Below, piece after piece: positions 45,792-53,823 of a stretch of 63,942 bases of DNA (positions within the stretch are counted from its first letter, which is position 1; the number at the start of each line of letters is the position of its first letter). Location: assembly GCA_017465745.1 (NCBI GenBank), contig JAFTVM010000085.1, positions 1-63,942 on the forward strand. Reading direction: 5' to 3'. Both the position numbers and the translations under genes were made by a program. Below the pieces are notes generated by a model, which was not told where the DNA came from, did not search any database, and was given only the letters and a program-made list of their open reading frames with translations. Source of the DNA: Oscillospiraceae bacterium. Its GTDB lineage: Bacteria > Bacillota > Clostridia > Oscillospirales > Oscillospiraceae.

Positions 45792-45818
45792 GGGTACCTC
45801 CCAAACGTATTTTGTCCC

Positions 45819-45847
45819 ATTATAGCAAAAAAAGGCGGAAGCTGCAA
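45819..45847 (-). promoter_or_regulatory. Promoter of sbcDC
   Basis: Minus strand TTGCAG, 17-base spacer, TATAAT, 28 bases upstream of the sbcD ATG. Confidence 0.7.
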
Positions 45848-45863
45848 CGCTCCGCAAAACACA

Positions 45864-45887
45864 CGGCCGCCGGAGATCCGGCGGCCG
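45864..45887 (-). terminator. Terminator of niaR
   Basis: A 10-bp GC stem with 4-base loop, 6 bases past the niaR stop, followed on the minus strand by TGTGTTTTG. Confidence 0.65.
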
Positions 45888-45893
45888 TTCTTA

Positions 45894-46409
45894 TCATAAT
45901 AAGAATCCCTTTTCCCGCAGCTCGGTCTCGATGATATCCAGCAGCTTTTCCGAGGGGGCGGCCACAGTGTGGGTGTGGCAGTCGTCGGTGAGGACCTTCA
46001 GGGGATTGTCCCGGCAGCGGGCCAGGCGGTCCATGAAATCCCGGGCGTCCCGGGGCGTCTCGATCAGCAGATCCACCCGGATCTGGCCGTAGAGATCGTG
46101 CTCCACCGCCACATCCAGCACCGTACCGCCCAGTTCCGTGACGGTGAGAAACTCGTCCAGCACCTGCTCGGTGGTGTGCTTGACAAAGAAGACCCGCTTG
46201 GGCTGCCGGATGTCACCGCTGTCGGCGCGGAAGAGGTAGCCCTTGTTGGTGGAGAGAATGCCGTGGTTTTCCGCCCGGATCAGGGCGATATCCTGGACGA
46301 TGACCTGGCGGCTGACGCCGAATTCTTTGGCAAGAGCCGTGCCGGACAGGGGGATGTCCTGGGTCTTCAGCAACTGTAAAATTTTCGTTCTGCGTTCCTG
46401 GCCTGTCAT
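45894..46409 (-). CDS. niaR: Niacin-responsive repressor NiaR (3H domain)
   Basis: 171 residues from ATG 46409; AAAGGA lies about 10 bases before it, whereas the in-frame GTG at 46418 is too close. N-terminal HTH_11 (LKTQDIPLSGTALAKEFGVSR is split over residues about 13-35) and C-terminal 3H domain with its named histidines (VKHTTEQ, VEHDLYG, CHTHTV). NiaR represses NAD-precursor uptake and synthesis genes when niacin is present. It is divergent from an EIIC-like transporter with a shared palindrome between them. Confidence 0.9.
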   Translation of the reverse strand: MTGQERRTKILQLLKTQDIPLSGTALAKEFGVSRQVIVQDIALIRAENHGILSTNKGYLFRADSGDIRQPKRVFFVKHTTEQVLDEFLTVTELGGTVLDVAVEHDLYGQIRVDLLIETPRDARDFMDRLARCRDNPLKVLTDDCHTHTVAAPSEKLLDIIETELREKGFLL

Positions 46410-46464
46410 TTTTGGCACATCCTTTCACCATGATGTCCTTTCTTTGTACCACAATCGGGGAGGA

Positions 46465-46485
46465 TTGTCAAATATTTCTTGACAA
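46465..46485. promoter_or_regulatory. Perfect inverted repeat over the -35 box, likely NiaR operator
   Basis: TTGTCAA, 7 bases, TTGACAA. The right arm contains the -35 hexamer of the transporter promoter, so a bound repressor would block it. Further TGACAA half-sites occur at 46509-46514 and 46522-46527. Confidence 0.6.
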
Positions 46486-46506
46486 CGGAGAGAAGGGGTG
46501 TATAAT
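46479..46506 (+). promoter_or_regulatory. Promoter of the EIIC-like transporter
   Basis: Perfect TTGACA and TATAAT with a 16-base spacer. Confidence 0.75.
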
Positions 46507-46558
46507 AATTGACAATGCGACTGACAAGACACCTAAGTTTACAGAAAGGAAGCATTTT

Positions 46559-47638
46559 ATGAAAGAGTTCTTGAAACGCAAAAATATCGTATTCTCCGCC
46601 AAGCGCTACGGCATTGACGCGCTGGGCGCCATGGCGCAGGGTCTGTTCTGCTCCCTGCTCATCGGCACCATCGTCAAGACCCTGGGCCAGCAATTGGGCC
46701 TGCAGTTTCTGGTGGACGTGGGCAATTACTGCGCCGCCATGAGCGGCCCCGCCATGGCCCTGGCCATCGGCTACGCCCTGCAGACCCCGCCGCTGGTACT
46801 GTTCTCCCTGGCAACCGTCGGCTATGCCGCCAATGCCTTGGGTTCCGTGACCCTGGACGGCAGACCCGCCGCAGGCGGTCCTCTGGCGGTGCTGTTCATC
46901 GCCGTCATCGCCGCCGAGTGCGGCAAGGCCGTGTCCAAGGAGACCAAGGTGGACATCCTGGTGACACCCCTGGTGACCATCCTGGCTGGTGTGGGCCTGT
47001 CCGCCCTGACCGCCTCCGCCATCGGCACTGCTGCCACTGCCATCGGCGAGGTGGTGAAGCAGGCCACGGTGCTCCAGCCCTTCTGGATGGGCATTTTCGT
47101 CTCCGTGGTCATCGGCGTTGCCCTGACGCTGCCCATTTCCTCCGCCGCCATCTGCGCAGGCATCGGCCTGACGGGTCTGGCCGGCGGCGCGGCGGTGGCC
47201 GGCTGCTGTGCCCAGATGGTGGGCTTTGCCGTGCTGAGCTTCCGGGAAAACCGCTGGGGCGGCCTCGTCAGCCAGGGGCTGGGTACCTCCATGCTCCAGA
47301 TGGGCAACATTGTCAGGAACCCCCGGATCTGGATCCCCGCAACCCTGGCTTCCGCCATCACCGGTCCCATCGCCACCTGCGTGTTCAATTTCCAGATGAA
47401 CGATCCCGCCGGCGGTGTGGCCTCCGGCATGGGCACCTGCGGCATGGTGGGACCCATCGGCGTTTACGCCGGTTGGGTCAATGACGTTGCCACCGGCGCG
47501 AAGGCAGCCATCACCGGCATGGACTGGCTGGCCATGGCACTGATCTGCTTCATCCTCCCCGCAGTCCTCACCTGGCTCATCGGCATCCCCTGCCGGAAGC
47601 TGGGCTGGATCAGGGAAGGCGATCTGAAGCTGGACTGA
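46559..47638 (+). CDS. PTS_EIIC_2-family membrane transporter, probably niacin-related
   Basis: 359 residues, about ten hydrophobic segments, Gly/Ala-rich, matching the EIIC-like family PF13303 (opening KRYGIDALGAMAQGLF, and FNFQMNDPAGGVASGMGTCG). No EIIA or EIIB domain is present, so it is not a working phosphotransferase unit. Position opposite niaR and an operator-like repeat in its promoter suggest NiaR control, hence a role in nicotinate or nicotinamide uptake. That is inference from context. Confidence 0.78.
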   Translation: MKEFLKRKNIVFSAKRYGIDALGAMAQGLFCSLLIGTIVKTLGQQLGLQFLVDVGNYCAAMSGPAMALAIGYALQTPPLVLFSLATVGYAANALGSVTLDGRPAAGGPLAVLFIAVIAAECGKAVSKETKVDILVTPLVTILAGVGLSALTASAIGTAATAIGEVVKQATVLQPFWMGIFVSVVIGVALTLPISSAAICAGIGLTGLAGGAAVAGCCAQMVGFAVLSFRENRWGGLVSQGLGTSMLQMGNIVRNPRIWIPATLASAITGPIATCVFNFQMNDPAGGVASGMGTCGMVGPIGVYAGWVNDVATGAKAAITGMDWLAMALICFILPAVLTWLIGIPCRKLGWIREGDLKLD

Positions 47639-47647
47639 ATAAAAAAG

Positions 47648-47673
47648 CGGCATCCGTCTGGATGCCGTTTTTT
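47648..47673. terminator. Bidirectional terminator
   Basis: An 8-bp stem CGGCATCC/GGATGCCG with A-run before and T-run after, between converging genes. Confidence 0.88.
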
Positions 47674-47674
47674 G

Positions 47675-49063
47675 TCAGTATTGGTATTTCTTCTGCTTTC
47701 CAATCAGGAACACCACCGTCACTGCCACGGCCATGGCTTCCGCTGTCACGATGGACAGCCAGATGCCGTCCAGCTCCCATACCAGGGGGAACAGCAGCAC
47801 TGCGGTGATCTGGAACACCAGGGTACGCAGGAAGGAGATGGCGGCGGACACCAGGCCGTCGTTGAGGGCGGTGAAGAAGGAGGAGCCAAAGATGGCGAAG
47901 CCGGCGAAGAGGAAGGAGAAGGAATAGATGAAGAAGGCCCGCAGGGTCATGTCCAGCAGACCCGGATCGTATCCCACGAAAACCAGGGACAGGGGCCGGG
48001 CCAGAACCTCCGCCGCGGCGAACATCAGCACGGCGAAGATGCCGGTGATGACCAGACTCTTGCGCCGCAGACTGCGCAGCTCCCCGTGGTTCTGGGCGCC
48101 GTAGTGAAAGCTGACCACCGGGGAGGTGCCCACGGAATAGCCGATGAACACGGCGATGAAGACCATGTTCACATACATCAGCACGCCGTAGGCGGCGATG
48201 CCGTCCTCTCCGGCATAGTGCAGCAGCTGTACATTGTAGAGCATGCTGACCACGGACATGGAGATATTGCTCAGCAGCTCGGAGGAGCCGTTGACGCAGG
48301 TGCGCAGCAGGGCTTTGCCGTCGAACCGGGTCTTGCCCAGCCGCAGCAGGCTGCTGTTGGGCCGGGCGAAATAGACCAGGGGGATGATACCGCCGACGCA
48401 CTGGCTCAGCACCGTGGCCGAAGCCGCGCCCACCAGGCCCAGGGGGAATACGGCGATGAGTACCGCGTCCAGTACAATATTGGTCAATCCCGCTGCTACC
48501 GTCACGTACAGGCCCAGCTGGGGCTTTTCCGCCGTGGCGAACAGGCACTGGAATTCGTATTGGAGCACATAGGCGGGGATGCCCAGCAGCAGGACGCGGC
48601 CGTAGGTCACGGCATCCTCCAGCAGACGCCCCTCCGCGCCCAGGGCGGCACAGACGGGCCGGATCACCAGCAGACCCGCGATGGTCAGCACCACACCGCA
48701 GCCCAGAGAAACATAGATCAGCAGGGAAAACAGCCGGTTGGCCTCTTCCCGGCGGCCCTCGCCCATGGTCTTGGCGATGAGGGCGCCGCCGCCGGTGCCG
48801 AACATGAAGCCCACGGCACCCAGGATCATCAGAAACGGCCAGACAAAATTCACCGCGGTGAAGGGCGTCTTGCCCACGAAATTGGACACGAAGAAGCCGT
48901 CTACCACACCGTAGACGGAGGTGAATACCAGCATGATGATGGACGGCAGGGTAAAGCGCAGCAGGCGGCGGTAGGTGAAATGATCCGAAAGCTGGATGAT
49001 CTCACTGCCCTGGCAGACGGGTTTTCCGCCGAAGCCGCCCCGGCGCAGGAATTTCTTTTTCAT
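47675..49063 (-). CDS. MATE-family efflux protein
   Basis: 462 residues from ATG 49063 (GGAGG upstream). Twelve membrane segments in two similar halves with MATE marks such as LPSIIMLVFTSVYGVVDGFFVSN (residues about 35-57, split here by function) and FGTGGGALIAK. Exports drugs or metabolites by Na+ or H+ antiport; substrate unknown. Confidence 0.9.
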   Translation of the reverse strand: MKKKFLRRGGFGGKPVCQGSEIIQLSDHFTYRRLLRFTLPSIIMLVFTSVYGVVDGFFVSNFVGKTPFTAVNFVWPFLMILGAVGFMFGTGGGALIAKTMGEGRREEANRLFSLLIYVSLGCGVVLTIAGLLVIRPVCAALGAEGRLLEDAVTYGRVLLLGIPAYVLQYEFQCLFATAEKPQLGLYVTVAAGLTNIVLDAVLIAVFPLGLVGAASATVLSQCVGGIIPLVYFARPNSSLLRLGKTRFDGKALLRTCVNGSSELLSNISMSVVSMLYNVQLLHYAGEDGIAAYGVLMYVNMVFIAVFIGYSVGTSPVVSFHYGAQNHGELRSLRRKSLVITGIFAVLMFAAAEVLARPLSLVFVGYDPGLLDMTLRAFFIYSFSFLFAGFAIFGSSFFTALNDGLVSAAISFLRTLVFQITAVLLFPLVWELDGIWLSIVTAEAMAVAVTVVFLIGKQKKYQY

Positions 49064-49121
49064 AACGACCTCCGATGGAAAAGGGCAGGGCCGCCGGCCC
49101 TGTCCCTGTGCGTATTTTTTC

Positions 49122-49149
49122 ATTATACCAGAGCGTATGGGAATGTCAA
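49122..49149 (-). promoter_or_regulatory. Promoter of the MATE gene
   Basis: Minus strand TTGACA, 16-base spacer, TATAAT. Confidence 0.75.
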
Positions 49150-49160
49150 CACAGCGCGCC

Positions 49161-49191
49161 AAAACGCCCCCGGCCATTGCTGCCGGGGGCG
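49161..49191 (-). terminator. Terminator of the DUF4430 lipoprotein gene
   Basis: A 10-bp GC stem followed by TTTT on the minus strand, 13 bases past the stop. Confidence 0.82.
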
Positions 49192-49203
49192 CTGCTGATT
49201 GGA

Positions 49204-49626
49204 TTATTCTGCCTTGAATGTGTAGGTGGCGCCGTCGGTGATGGCGGTTTGGTCCACACCGGTCAGGCCGTACTCGCCGTTCTCGTAGAAGGCCCAGTAC
49301 TTGCCGTCGGTCTCGTAGTCCAGGGTGATCCCGTCCACGGTCTTGACGTACAGGCCGTACTCGCCCTCTTCGCCGTCGATCAGGCCCTCGGCCATCAGGG
49401 CTGCGCCCACGGTGTCGGCGTCGGAGGTGATCTCCCGGGTGGTCTCATTGCCCTCGGCATCCACCACGACGAAGGTGAAGGTGGCGGCGGCGTGGGAGTA
49501 GGTGGGATCGGAGGAACCGCCGGGGATACCGGTGTCGGTGCATCCCGCTGCAATCAGTGCCATAGCCGCAATCAGCACCACGCAGAGGACGACGGACAGC
49601 TTGTTTTTCATGCTGTTTCGTTTCAT
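49204..49626 (-). CDS. DUF4430-domain lipoprotein, candidate corrinoid-binding protein
   Basis: 140 residues from ATG 49626 (AGGAG upstream). Lipobox IAAGC, short linker, then a DUF4430 domain (about 48-140) with ALMAEGLI, YGLYVKTVDGI, KYWAFYENGEYGLTGVD and the closing TYTFKAE. DUF4430 is related to the C-terminal domain of transcobalamin-type proteins and often accompanies ECF vitamin importers. The divergent ECF operon next door fits a capture role for cobalamin or a precursor. Longer frames upstream run through the leader and lack a site. Confidence 0.8.
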   Translation of the reverse strand: MKRNSMKNKLSVVLCVVLIAAMALIAAGCTDTGIPGGSSDPTYSHAAATFTFVVVDAEGNETTREITSDADTVGAALMAEGLIDGEEGEYGLYVKTVDGITLDYETDGKYWAFYENGEYGLTGVDQTAITDGATYTFKAE

Positions 49627-49882
49627 TGTGCATTTCTCCTGTTGAATTGGATTTCCCGTTCTGCCGGATTTCGCAGCAGGGGGCGGGATGGGGGTCAACG
49701 GATATTCCGGCTGCGGCGCATCCATTTCCGGCCTTCTCAGTTTCCCAATGGCGGTTCTCCGGGCTGCGGCGCCCGGATCAGGAGATGGATTCTTTATGCG
49801 CCTCACGGCGACGAACTCGCGCAGGATTGAAGGAATCGCTGACGCAATCATCGATTCCTTGACACCTGCTTCCCCGTTTGAC
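49627..49882 (-). promoter_or_regulatory. Long structured leader of the DUF4430 gene
   Basis: About 255 bases of 5' leader. On the minus strand it carries a perfect 9-bp inverted repeat AAGGAATCG/CGATTCCTT with 13-base loop near 49830-49860, a CCGGGC/GCCCGG hairpin, and GGGAA followed by GGTG as well as AGCCCGGAGA, which recall pieces of cobalamin riboswitches. The core CCCGCCACTGT block is not visible. No intrinsic terminator precedes the gene. A riboswitch is possible but unproven. Confidence 0.35.
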
Positions 49883-49888
49883 AGGGGT

Positions 49889-49917
49889 ATTATACCACAT
49901 CGGCCTGCCGGATTCAA
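49889..49917 (-). promoter_or_regulatory. Promoter of the DUF4430 gene
   Basis: Minus strand TTGAAT, 17-base spacer, TATAAT. Confidence 0.68.
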
Positions 49918-49960
49918 CGGAAATATCGCGGTTTTATCGATAAAGGAGAAGCGATTGTAC

Positions 49961-49989
49961 TTGAAAAATAGCCGCCCCGGTGTTATGAT
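49961..49989 (+). promoter_or_regulatory. Promoter of the ECF importer operon
   Basis: TTGAAA, 17-base spacer, TATGAT; transcription would start near 49996. Confidence 0.6.
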
Positions 49990-49995
49990 ATTCAA

Positions 49996-50200
49996 AAGTA
50001 CATATCCTAAAGCAGAGCGCATGGATTGGAATGGGAAAATCCCAACGGTACCAAGCCGCCGTAGACGGACACAAAGCCGTTTTTGTCATTGGTTCACACC
50101 GAGAAGACAGGAACACCAGGGCGTCCGGAGTCGGAATACAGCATGCCCTCGAAGGAACGCAGGACTCTTGGGGGCTGTCCGGCGGCTGTTTTGTTGTCTG
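49996..50200 (+). promoter_or_regulatory. Leader of the ECF operon, candidate riboswitch upstream of a terminator
   Basis: About 205 bases of leader lie between promoter and a clear intrinsic terminator that precedes the first gene, the layout of a transcription-attenuating riboswitch. A segment at 50034-50080 (AAAATCC, ACGGTACC, GCCGCCGTAGACGG) and one at 50100-50125 (GAAGACAGGAACACC) resemble, loosely, the cobalamin aptamer core and B12 box. The match is incomplete, so the ligand call is weak. Confidence 0.42.
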
Positions 50201-50224
50201 AAGTCCCCGTATGGGGACTTTTTT
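50201..50224 (+). terminator. Leader terminator before ecfT
   Basis: An 8-bp perfect stem (AAGTCCCC with its complement), 4-base loop and a six-T run, 20 bases before the ecfT start. Its place inside the leader implies conditional termination. Confidence 0.8.
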
Positions 50225-50243
50225 ATTTTCTATCGGAGGCGCT

Positions 50244-51122
50244 ATGAAACGTGACGCATTTTCCGGCTTTCACCCGGCGGTGAATTTCATATTCTTCCTG
50301 GGTGCCATCGGCTTCGGCGTGGTGATCCAGCATCCGGTGTATCTGGCGGTGGGCTGCGTCGGGGCCGCGGCATATTATCTGCTGCTGACCGGGCGGAAGG
50401 GTCTTCGCATGCTCCTGGGAATGCTTCCGCTGTTTGTGCTGCTCAGTGTCATCAATCCGCTGTTCAACCACCTGGGAGAGCGGGTTTTGTTCCATATTTT
50501 CGGCAATCCCTACACCTTCGAAGCCCTGTGCTACGGCATGGCGGTGGCGGCTATGTTTGTGTGTATGATGCTCTGGTTCGGCTGCTACAACGCCGTCATG
50601 ACCAGCGACAAATTTACGAGCCTCTTCGGCAACCTGATCCCCTCGCTGTCGCTGCTGCTGGTGATGGTCTTTCGCATGGTGCCCAACCTCATCCGCAAGA
50701 CCCGGCAGATCAGCGGCGCCCGGCGGTCCGTCGGCAAGGGCGCGGGGGAGGGCGGCAGGTCACAGAAGATCATGGGCGGCATGACCGTCCTGGGCGCCCT
50801 GACGGACTGGGCACTGGAGGGCAGCATCGTTACCGCTGACTCCATGCGTTCCCGGGGGTACGGCAGCGCCAAGCGCAGCAGCTTCATGATCTATCGCATG
50901 ACCGCACGGGATTGGGCGCTGCTGACGGTGGAGATTTTTCTGGCTGCGGCGGTCATGGCATTTGCCGCCGGAGGCGGCATCTCTGCGGCCTACACCCCTG
51001 CCATCGAGATCGCGCCCCTGCGTGTCCCCGGCTTTGCCGCGTACTGCACATATCTGCTGATCCCCACTGTACTGCAAGTAAAGGAGGTGCTGCAATGGCA
51101 CATTTTGAGATCCGGGATCTGA
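50244..51122 (+). CDS. ecfT: ECF transporter transmembrane subunit EcfT
   Basis: 292 residues from ATG 50244 (GGAGG upstream). Membrane helices with HPAVNFIFFLG, then the coupling-helix motif region (ISGARRSVG and ADSMRSRGYGSAKR, matching the Ala-Arg-Gly boxes of EcfT). It links the ATPases to the substrate-binding S component. Overlaps the ATPase gene by 28 bases. Confidence 0.88.
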   Translation: MKRDAFSGFHPAVNFIFFLGAIGFGVVIQHPVYLAVGCVGAAAYYLLLTGRKGLRMLLGMLPLFVLLSVINPLFNHLGERVLFHIFGNPYTFEALCYGMAVAAMFVCMMLWFGCYNAVMTSDKFTSLFGNLIPSLSLLLVMVFRMVPNLIRKTRQISGARRSVGKGAGEGGRSQKIMGGMTVLGALTDWALEGSIVTADSMRSRGYGSAKRSSFMIYRMTARDWALLTVEIFLAAAVMAFAAGGGISAAYTPAIEIAPLRVPGFAAYCTYLLIPTVLQVKEVLQWHILRSGI

Positions 51123-52750
51123 CCTTTTCCTATCCCGCCGCATCCGGACCTTCTCTGGACGGCGTCAGTCTGAATATCGCCCGGGGCGAATATGTGGTGC
51201 TGTGCGGCAAATCCGGCAGCGGCAAGACCACGCTGCTGCGGCACCTGAAATCCGTCCTGACGCCCTATGGCCGACGCAGCGGCTCCATCTGTTTTGGCGG
51301 CGCGCCCCTGGAGCAGGTGAGCGCCCGGGATCAGGCGGCGAAGATCGGCTACGTGATGCAGAATCCCGACGACCAGATCGTCACAGACAAGGTCTGGCAC
51401 GAGTTGGCCTTCGGCCTGGAGAGCCTGGGCTGCGACCCGGCGGCCATGCGGGCCCGGGTGGCGGAAATGGCCTGCTATTTCGGCATCCAGGACTGGTTCC
51501 ACCGGGATGTGGCGGACCTGTCCGGCGGTCAGAAGCAGCTGTTAAATCTGGCGTCCATCATGGCCATGCAGCCCGAAGTGCTGATCCTGGACGAGCCCAC
51601 CAGTCAGCTGGATCCCATTGCTGCCTCGGATTTTCTCAATACGGTGCGCAAGATCAACATCGAACTGGGCACCACCGTCATCATCACCGAGCACCGTATG
51701 GAGGATATCTTCCCCTATGCCGACCGGGCCATTGTCATGGACCACGGCCGGATCATTGCCGACGATACCCCCCGGAACATCGGCAGAGCGCTGTGGGAGC
51801 AGAAAAACGATATGTTCGCCGCCATGCCCACCCCGGTGCGGGTGTTCTACGGCGCAGGCGGGGCCGGGGAATGTCCCCTGACGGTGCGGGAGGGCCGCAG
51901 CTGGCTCAGCCGGGTATTTGCGGAAGAACCGAAATGCATGTCTCTCCCGGAGGCCCCCCTGAAAGAGCCGCAGGCTGTGGCCCTGAGCCTGAAGGAACTC
52001 TGGTTCCGCTACGAAAAGGATACCCCCGACGTCCTCCGGGGCGTCAGCGCCCGGATCCCCGCCGGGAGCCTCTGTGCCATCGTCGGCGGCAACGGCGCGG
52101 GAAAGTCCACCACCCTGAAGGCCATTGCCGGGATCTGCCGTCCCTACCGGGGAAAGGTGAAGCTTTTCGGCAAGCCCATTGAAAAATACAAGTCATCAGA
52201 GCTGTTCGATCACTGCCTGTCCATGCTGCCCCAGGATCCCAAGAGTCTCTTCGTCAAAAAGACCGTCCGGGAAGATCTGGAGGAGATGACGCGGGATCAG
52301 GCGCTCATCGCTGAGATCGCAGCGACCTGCGAGGTGGCCCATCTGCTGGACGCCCATCCCTATGATCTGTCCGGCGGCGAGCAGCAGCGGGCGGCTCTGG
52401 CGAAAGTCCTGCTGACCAGTCCCCGGCTTTTGCTGCTGGACGAGCCCACCAAGGGCATCGACAGCTTCTTCAAGGAAAAACTGGCGCGAATTTTATGTAA
52501 ACTGAAGGAGCAGGGCATCACCATCATCATGGTCTCCCACGATGTGGAGTTCTGCGCCCGGTACGCAGACCTTGTCTCCATGTTCTTCGACGGCCAGCTG
52601 CTGACCACGGATACCCCCCGCCGGTTCTTCGGCGGCAACAGCTTCTACACCACCGCCGCCAACCGCATGAGCCGCCATGTGTTCACCCAGGCTGTCACTG
52701 CGGAGGATGTGACCGAACTTTATCGCCGCAATCAGGAGGGTGGGGCATGA
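51095..52750 (+). CDS. Fused ECF ATPase (EcfA-EcfA')
   Basis: 551 residues from ATG 51095 (AAGGAGG upstream). Two ABC domains in one chain: Walker A GKSGSGKTT, LSGGQKQ and LILDEPT in the first half, GGNGAGKST, LSGGEQQR and LLLDEPT in the second. Most ECF modules code these as two genes; here they are fused. Overlaps the S-component gene by four bases. Confidence 0.9.
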   Translation: MAHFEIRDLTFSYPAASGPSLDGVSLNIARGEYVVLCGKSGSGKTTLLRHLKSVLTPYGRRSGSICFGGAPLEQVSARDQAAKIGYVMQNPDDQIVTDKVWHELAFGLESLGCDPAAMRARVAEMACYFGIQDWFHRDVADLSGGQKQLLNLASIMAMQPEVLILDEPTSQLDPIAASDFLNTVRKINIELGTTVIITEHRMEDIFPYADRAIVMDHGRIIADDTPRNIGRALWEQKNDMFAAMPTPVRVFYGAGGAGECPLTVREGRSWLSRVFAEEPKCMSLPEAPLKEPQAVALSLKELWFRYEKDTPDVLRGVSARIPAGSLCAIVGGNGAGKSTTLKAIAGICRPYRGKVKLFGKPIEKYKSSELFDHCLSMLPQDPKSLFVKKTVREDLEEMTRDQALIAEIAATCEVAHLLDAHPYDLSGGEQQRAALAKVLLTSPRLLLLDEPTKGIDSFFKEKLARILCKLKEQGITIIMVSHDVEFCARYADLVSMFFDGQLLTTDTPRRFFGGNSFYTTAANRMSRHVFTQAVTAEDVTELYRRNQEGGA

Positions 52751-53451
52751 AAAAGACCACCTTGTTCACACTTCTGACGGCCTTTGTGCTGATCCCGGCC
52801 ACAGTGCTGCTGGGTTCCCGGCTGCCGGGCCGGTGGTACTATCTCACCAGCACCCTGGTCATCATTGAAATACTGATCCCCTTTTTCCTGGCCTTTGAAT
52901 CCCGCCGGCCTCAGGCCCGGGAGCTGGTGCTGCTGGCGGTGCTGTGCGCCCTGGCGGCGGCATCCCGGGCGGTGGTGCCGCTGCCCAATTTCAAGCCCAT
53001 TTTCGGCGTCATCATGATCGCGGGTATGGCCTTCGGTTCCCAGGCGGGCTTTCTGGTGGGGGCGGTCAGCGCCTTCGCCAGCAATTTCATCCTGGGCGGT
53101 CAGGGCCCCTGGACGCCCTGGCAGATGATGGCCTACGGCGTGGCAGGACTGCTGGCCGGTGCGGTGACGCGGCGTGGCTGGCTGCCGAAAAAGCCCTGGG
53201 TGCTGGCGGCCTTTGGCTTCATCGCCATGGTAACGGTGGTGGGTCTGCTGCTGGACTGCTGCACGATTTTCACCAGCCTGACCACCATCAAGTGGTCGTC
53301 GGTGCTGCTGGTGTTGTCCATCGGCCTGCGGACGAATATCAGCCACGGGATTGCCACTGCCGTGACGCTGCTGCTGTTTGCAAAGCCCCTGCTGGAAAAA
53401 CTGGACCGGGTGAAATTAAAATACGGACTGATTGGTTCGGGAGATTTGTAA
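52747..53451 (+). CDS. ECF transporter substrate-binding S component
   Basis: 234 residues, six membrane helices, with FASNFILGGQGPWTPWQMMAYG (about 115-136) that matches a group of S components I associate with cobalamin or precursor uptake, and a following GLLAG. Being in one operon with its own EcfT and ATPases makes it a dedicated group I system. The substrate is not proven. The stop codon lies within the start of repeat B. Confidence 0.82.
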   Translation: MKKTTLFTLLTAFVLIPATVLLGSRLPGRWYYLTSTLVIIEILIPFFLAFESRRPQARELVLLAVLCALAAASRAVVPLPNFKPIFGVIMIAGMAFGSQAGFLVGAVSAFASNFILGGQGPWTPWQMMAYGVAGLLAGAVTRRGWLPKKPWVLAAFGFIAMVTVVGLLLDCCTIFTSLTTIKWSSVLLVLSIGLRTNISHGIATAVTLLLFAKPLLEKLDRVKLKYGLIGSGDL

Positions 53452-53536
53452 ATTGTAGCTTATCGCTCCGATGAGAGATGTGCTGCGAACCAGGTATGTC
53501 ATTGCGTTGTTTGAAGCAGAACGAGAAACTACAATT
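53450..53536 (+). repeat. Intergenic palindromic repeat B, copy 1
   Basis: An 87-base element bounded by AAATTGTAGCTTATC and GAGAAACTACAATT, whose ends form an 8-bp inverted repeat. It starts in the stop codon of the S-component gene. Copy 2 is at 56975-57059 with the same ends and a different centre. Confidence 0.75.
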
Positions 53537-53555
53537 CGAATTCCCCCCATAACAG

Positions 53556-53588
53556 AGAACCGGTGCAGCCAGAAGCTGCACCGGTTCT
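53556..53588. terminator. 14-bp hairpin between ECF operon and rubredoxin
   Basis: A perfect 14-bp stem with CAGAA loop between converging genes; T-rich on the plus side (GCTTTATTT). Confidence 0.75.
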
Positions 53589-53595
53589 GCTTTAT

Positions 53596-53751
53596 TTACT
53601 CCTCAGAGAACTGATCCTTACCGGCCATGCACAGGGGGCACTCGAAATCCTCGGGGACATCCTCCCATTTGGTGCCGGGGGCAATGCCGCCCTCGGGGTA
53701 GCCCAGTTCCTCGTCATATTCCCAGCCGCACAGGTCGCATACATACTTCAT
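53596..53751 (-). CDS. Rubredoxin
   Basis: 51 residues, standard rubredoxin length. Two Cys pairs bind one iron: CDLCGWEYD and CPLCMAGKDQF, with GTKWEDVPEDF between. A small electron carrier for peroxide or superoxide reduction in anaerobes. AAGGAG lies 9 bases before the ATG. Single gene. Confidence 0.96.
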   Translation of the reverse strand: MKYVCDLCGWEYDEELGYPEGGIAPGTKWEDVPEDFECPLCMAGKDQFSEE

Positions 53752-53823
53752 AATCGATTTCTCCTTTTGTTTTTCTTGATGGCCTCAGTATAGCAGATAT
53801 TCCTGCTGTCTTCTGTGACTTTA

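Noticed and set aside
46559-47638. Calling the EIIC-like protein a working sugar phosphotransferase
   Set aside because: No EIIA/EIIB domain or HPr-related gene is nearby and the context is NiaR.
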